Source of the DNA: Clitopilus passeckerianus
Taxonomy: Eukaryota > Basidiomycota > Agaricomycetes > Agaricales > Entolomataceae
Assembly: GCA_944990035.1 (NCBI GenBank)
Contig: CALYLX010000149.1
Span: forward strand, 558,001 to 622,000
Direction: 5' to 3'
Length of the DNA stretch: 64,000 nucleotides
Part shown: piece after piece, positions 60,906 through 64,000 of the stretch
Layout of the letters: each line of letters opens with the position of its first letter
Numbering within the stretch: the first letter of the stretch is position 1
Program-made: the position numbers and the translations under genes
The notes under the pieces: model-generated
Databases searched by the model: none
What the model saw: only the letters and a program-made list of their open reading frames with translations
Told to the model about the DNA's origin: nothing

Positions 60906-61574
60906 TTGATGATATGCGGTGTCGAGTTTGACAGTTGTAGCAGCGTGGCGGCGGGGTCGAGGCTGCTAGGGAAAGTCACGGGGTTTTGACAAAATAAGTA
61001 GGTCAGATTTCCTTACGTAGTAGGTCGACCTACCATATGCAGTATAAGGATTCGAACTCAGCTACATCGCTCCACACCCCCAGCCATAGTCAGACTGCCC
61101 GTACTGCCGGGCGGCCCCGCTCGCCACGGCCCTCTACCCGCACGTCATCATGAGCGTCTAAACGCTTCCACGTGATTATTCTAAAAGGGGAATGGTGGCG
61201 CAGATGCAGTACCCAAACACGCCGCTGCCCTCTGAGCCCGGACATAATAATGCATTCGATCAGAGGGCATCTTATCCAAGCAGTGGGAGAGCTCATATTG
61301 GCTGGAGACAACACCTCTCAAGGACCCTAGACAGTCCAGAAGCGAGCTCAGGAAACTGGTGTATGGAACACCATCTCAGAACCTGAGTCCGGGAAGGGTA
61401 GGGCCCGCCACGGGTAACCCTCGGGTATTTTGACGCAACCCGTACCCGTACCCTTCGCTTAGCCAACCCCTCGGCTAACGCAAGGGTACCCGTGTGCTGC
61501 CCATAATATTACCGGCGGAGAGTCAACCGACCTGCAACCAGGCATCGTCCCACTCCTCGTTCAGGTCCTACGCA
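60906..61574. other. Upstream region of the AT-hook gene, with GGGTAC-type repeats
   Basis: No gene is seen. At 61395-61493 short copies of gggtac and its complement cluster (for example acccgtacccgtaccc), a pattern often found at subterminal regions of hAT-type DNA transposons. The stretch could be a transposon remnant. Confidence 0.4.
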
Positions 61575-62036
61575 TGTTAAGCTAGTATCGCTACGTGCTT
61601 AACCAAGTATCAAGAGTTCAGCTGCTTAGTCCTCTACCAGCCTTTGTAGAGACGAGCGAGAGTAATCGAGCGAGTCGAAGTTAAAGCAAATAGCGATGTA
61701 TAGGCTTTTAGGTCAAGCTGGGGAAGCAAGACCGAAAGCGTGAAAGTATTTATACATGAAGAGTAGGGCTAAGGGTTGGGCATTGCGCAGCAATGCTAAG
61801 TAAGCAAAAGTAAGTATGACTCGGAGTGAGTCAGAGTAAGAGTCACGACGAGTCATGGTAAGTAAATATAGTACAAGTATCCCACGATCGTGAGAATACT
61901 GAGTAATCATAGCTAAAGGGATGAGTAATGCGCAGCAGTACTGAGTAATTGTATAAACGTAAGCGGGGCGGGGATAGTAATGGTAGATGAGTAAAAGGAA
62001 AAAGAGTCCGGGTGCGTATCCAAGGTAACTGTAACA
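61575..62036 (-). repeat. 3' LTR of the inverted copy
   Basis: It reads TGTTAAGC...CTGTAACA on the plus strand and differs from the LTR at 48873 by only a few bases. Confidence 0.92.
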
Positions 62037-62069
62037 TTACCCTCTCGCTAGCGTTGAAGTCACCTGACT

Positions 62070-62949
62070 TCAATTCTTCTTCTTGCCCCAGAAATGGCGG
62101 TCTATGTTCTTCCAATAGCGTTGTGGACAGTTAACCGGGTAATGGCCTGGGCCGCGATGATGACACAGACGACAAACAAAACGAAAGCAATGGTATTGTC
62201 GATGTCTGCCTCCGCAAACATAGCATCGGAAGTGTCTGGGCGGTGGTGGCTGGTTGGCAAGGTATCCGGTGCGCGGCGCCTTCTGTGACGAGATCGTTGA
62301 GGAAGAGGGTTCACCAGAGTTGGCGAATCTGACTCTGGTGGGCTTTCGAATGCGGAGAGGTAAGGTGTCGGTGGGTTTGACATTTGGGTTGACGTTTTCC
62401 TTGTCGCTATCTTGATCCTCGGGTGTAGTTTGAATGAAGGGATTGTGCTTTATCTTGGCGGCGGTAGCAAGGTTGGTGACGGGGGAATTCTTGGAGGGTT
62501 CCTCGAACCTGACGTGCCGTGAGAATCGTCGGTTCTTCGGTGGTTTGATCTTCCTCAGGCCCCCAGGGATTGGCGGCAAGGGTTTCGAAATCTGTCTCCT
62601 TCGGGTTGGGGAACCAACTTTGTCGTTCAGGATAGTGCTGATCAAGGAAGGCTGTACCTCCGGCAGCGAAGAAGAGGTCGGTGAGGGTTTCCTCCGTGCG
62701 TTGGTCAGAGCTGTCAAGAGCTCGATCAAGTTCTTCAAGGGTTTTCGAATATAGGTGGCGTAGACGAGCCACTTCGTTGCGGAATTCGGTTCTTCGGTCG
62801 TGGTAGGCTGAGCCCCGCTCTGCCACTTCGGTGAGGAGGTTGTCGTTGTTGCTCCAGGCAGTGTTCGTACGGAGCGTCGTAACAGCGGAATCGGTTTTGA
62901 AGGTGTTAAGGATGATGGTGCGGTCGTAGGAAGAGACATTGGAGGACAT
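62070..62949 (-). pseudogene. Third ORF of the inverted gypsy copy (frameshifted)
   Basis: It matches the ORF at 54469-55350. A C-run after TLQEF is two bases shorter here (five instead of seven), so the N-terminal and C-terminal halves lie in different frames. The cysteine array at the C-terminus is unchanged. Confidence 0.85.
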
Positions 62950-62999
62950 TATAAGCAAGATGTGTTTGCTTCGGCGAAGTGCTGTGGGTTGATGGAGAT

Positions 63000-63982
63000 T
63001 CACCGAATGTTCTTCCTCTTCTTATATGCTTCAAGGGTCTTCTTGGCGTTCTGGAGGTTTCTCACAGGTTCCCATGAGTTCTCCGATGTCGGATATCCTT
63101 TCCACTTGATCTTGTAAAGGATCTTCCCACGATGTCGTTTGTGTGCGACAATTTCTTCCACTTCCCATTCTTCTTCTTGATTGATGAGGTCAGGTGGCGG
63201 TTCTAGGAAATTGGGCCCATGTGTCTCGGTTTGTATGGTGTGAGGAGGGTGGCGTGGAACACAGGGTGAATTTTCCATGCTCGGGGTAGTTCTAATCTGT
63301 AGGTCAGCGGACCTAGAACTTCTTTGATCGTGAAGGGGCCTTCTCGTCGTGGCGTGAACTTCTTTGAGTAGTATGCCAGTTTTAGGTTAGTTGTTTCCAA
63401 CCAAACCTTCTGTCCTTGTTCAAATGGTTTGAAGTTACTTCGGACACGTTCGGCCATCTTTCGTCTCGCAAGTTCATGGGCGGCCGCGGCTTCGTCTCGT
63501 GCCTGTTGAAGTTCTTTCATTCGGGTTTCCGCAGCAGGGACATTGGTCTTCTGATATGGAAGGGGAATAGCACGTGGTTCTGCTCCGTTCATTAGGTAGA
63601 ATGGAGTTTGTGCGGTGACGGCATGAACACGTTTGTTATGGGCGAATTCCATTAGGGGAATTAGTTCTAGCCATTTCTCGGGGTTGTTGGCGCAGAATAG
63701 TCGGAGATAAGCGCCAATGTCTTGGTTGACGCGTTCGGTTTCTCCATCTGCTTGTGGGTGATATGCGGTTGTCAGGGAAAGTTTGATTCCTAGGAGTCGT
63801 CCTAGTTCTTGGAATACTTTGGATGCGAATTGTGGACCTCTATCGGATATCAGTTTGTCAGGAAGTCCGAATCTTCTGTAGACAGCATCCAGGTAGTTGT
63901 TGGCAGTGCCTAGGGCGTCAATGGTCTTCTTGCAAGGGATCAAAATTACCCCCTTACTAAGGCCATGGTCTACCACGACCAT
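63000..63982 (-). pseudogene. Integrase-chromodomain of the inverted gypsy copy (frameshifted, partial)
   Basis: The DDE residues after the window-edge truncation (SDRGPQFAS, QADGETERVNQ) are present. A four-base loss near 63235 separates the integrase from the chromodomain (YKIKWKGYPTSENSWEP). The upstream pol lies beyond 64000. Confidence 0.88.
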
Positions 63983-64000
63983 GAGTGAGTCGTAACCGTT

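Larger units (their letters stand above)
61575..64000 (-). mobile_element. Second Ty3/gypsy copy, inverted, running off the right edge
   Basis: The 3' LTR is at 61575-62036 (462 bp); internal sequence continues to the window end. In minus-strand order it holds integrase (63982-63203), chromodomain (about 63200-63000) and the third ORF (from about 62949). It is near-identical to the plus-strand copy but carries different lesions. Four bases are lost after HATLLTPYK, splitting integrase from the chromodomain, and two are lost in a C-run inside ORF 3. The outer flank next to the LTR is ACGCA, the reverse complement of the left flank (TGCGT) of the plus-strand element. Confidence 0.93.

Noticed and set aside
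61030..61075. tRNA-like gagttcgaatcc on the minus strand
   Set aside because: The flanking bases do not form a T-stem and no cloverleaf can be built upstream.

Overview
This window is nuclear DNA from a filamentous basidiomycete, most likely an agaricomycete. Genes are split by many short (about 50-60 nt) GT-AG introns, and the gene set includes a DUF6534-type seven-helix membrane protein, a NACHT-ankyrin receptor, an AT-hook/zinc/DDE-like/exonuclease protein and a chromodomain Ty3/gypsy retrotransposon. I defined gene models by reading exons across introns and checking splice phase by hand; no database search was run.

1-4.6 kb holds a badly broken relic of an ALG12-type mannosyltransferase (minus strand). 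4.6-8.4 kb is an intact six-exon NACHT-ankyrin (NLR-like) gene (minus). 10.2-12.1 kb is a secreted serine beta-lactamase-like hydrolase (plus). 14.3-18.4 kb is an ADP1-type ABCG transporter with EGF-like cysteine modules (plus). 19.1-21.8 kb is a DUF6534 membrane protein (minus). 22.6-25.4 kb is the DBP4/HCA4 ribosome-biogenesis helicase (plus). 27.5-28.3 kb is a small secreted cysteine-rich protein with an extremely acidic tail, and 29.0-30.2 kb is a zinc-type (MDR) oxidoreductase.

30.4-36.1 kb contains two tandem paralogues, each with two ARID/BRIGHT-like domains. They bracket a decaying member of a helical + ubiquitin-like (ULD) family. That family has a truncated copy at 41.7 kb and a third copy at 46-47.8 kb, which is split by a solo LTR. 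37.5-41.2 kb is a GH3 beta-glucosidase with about 28 introns, including a 6-nt exon. 42.8-44.9 kb is galactokinase (GAL1), and a diverged fragment of its 3' end lies at 48.4-48.6 kb.

From 46.8 kb on, a recently active Ty3/gypsy chromovirus family dominates: a solo LTR (46.8-47.3), a full-length plus-strand element (48.9-55.8) and a minus-strand element running off the right edge (61.6-64.0). Between the two elements is a large minus-strand gene with AT-hooks, a zinc-binding region, a DDE-transposase-like region and an apparently inserted DEDDy 3'-5' exonuclease; its 3' end is cut by an LTR. The 5-bp flanks of the two elements are swapped, which suggests that recombination between inverted copies flipped the segment between them. 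The window thus combines ordinary metabolic and housekeeping genes on the left with a rearranged, transposon-rich right third.
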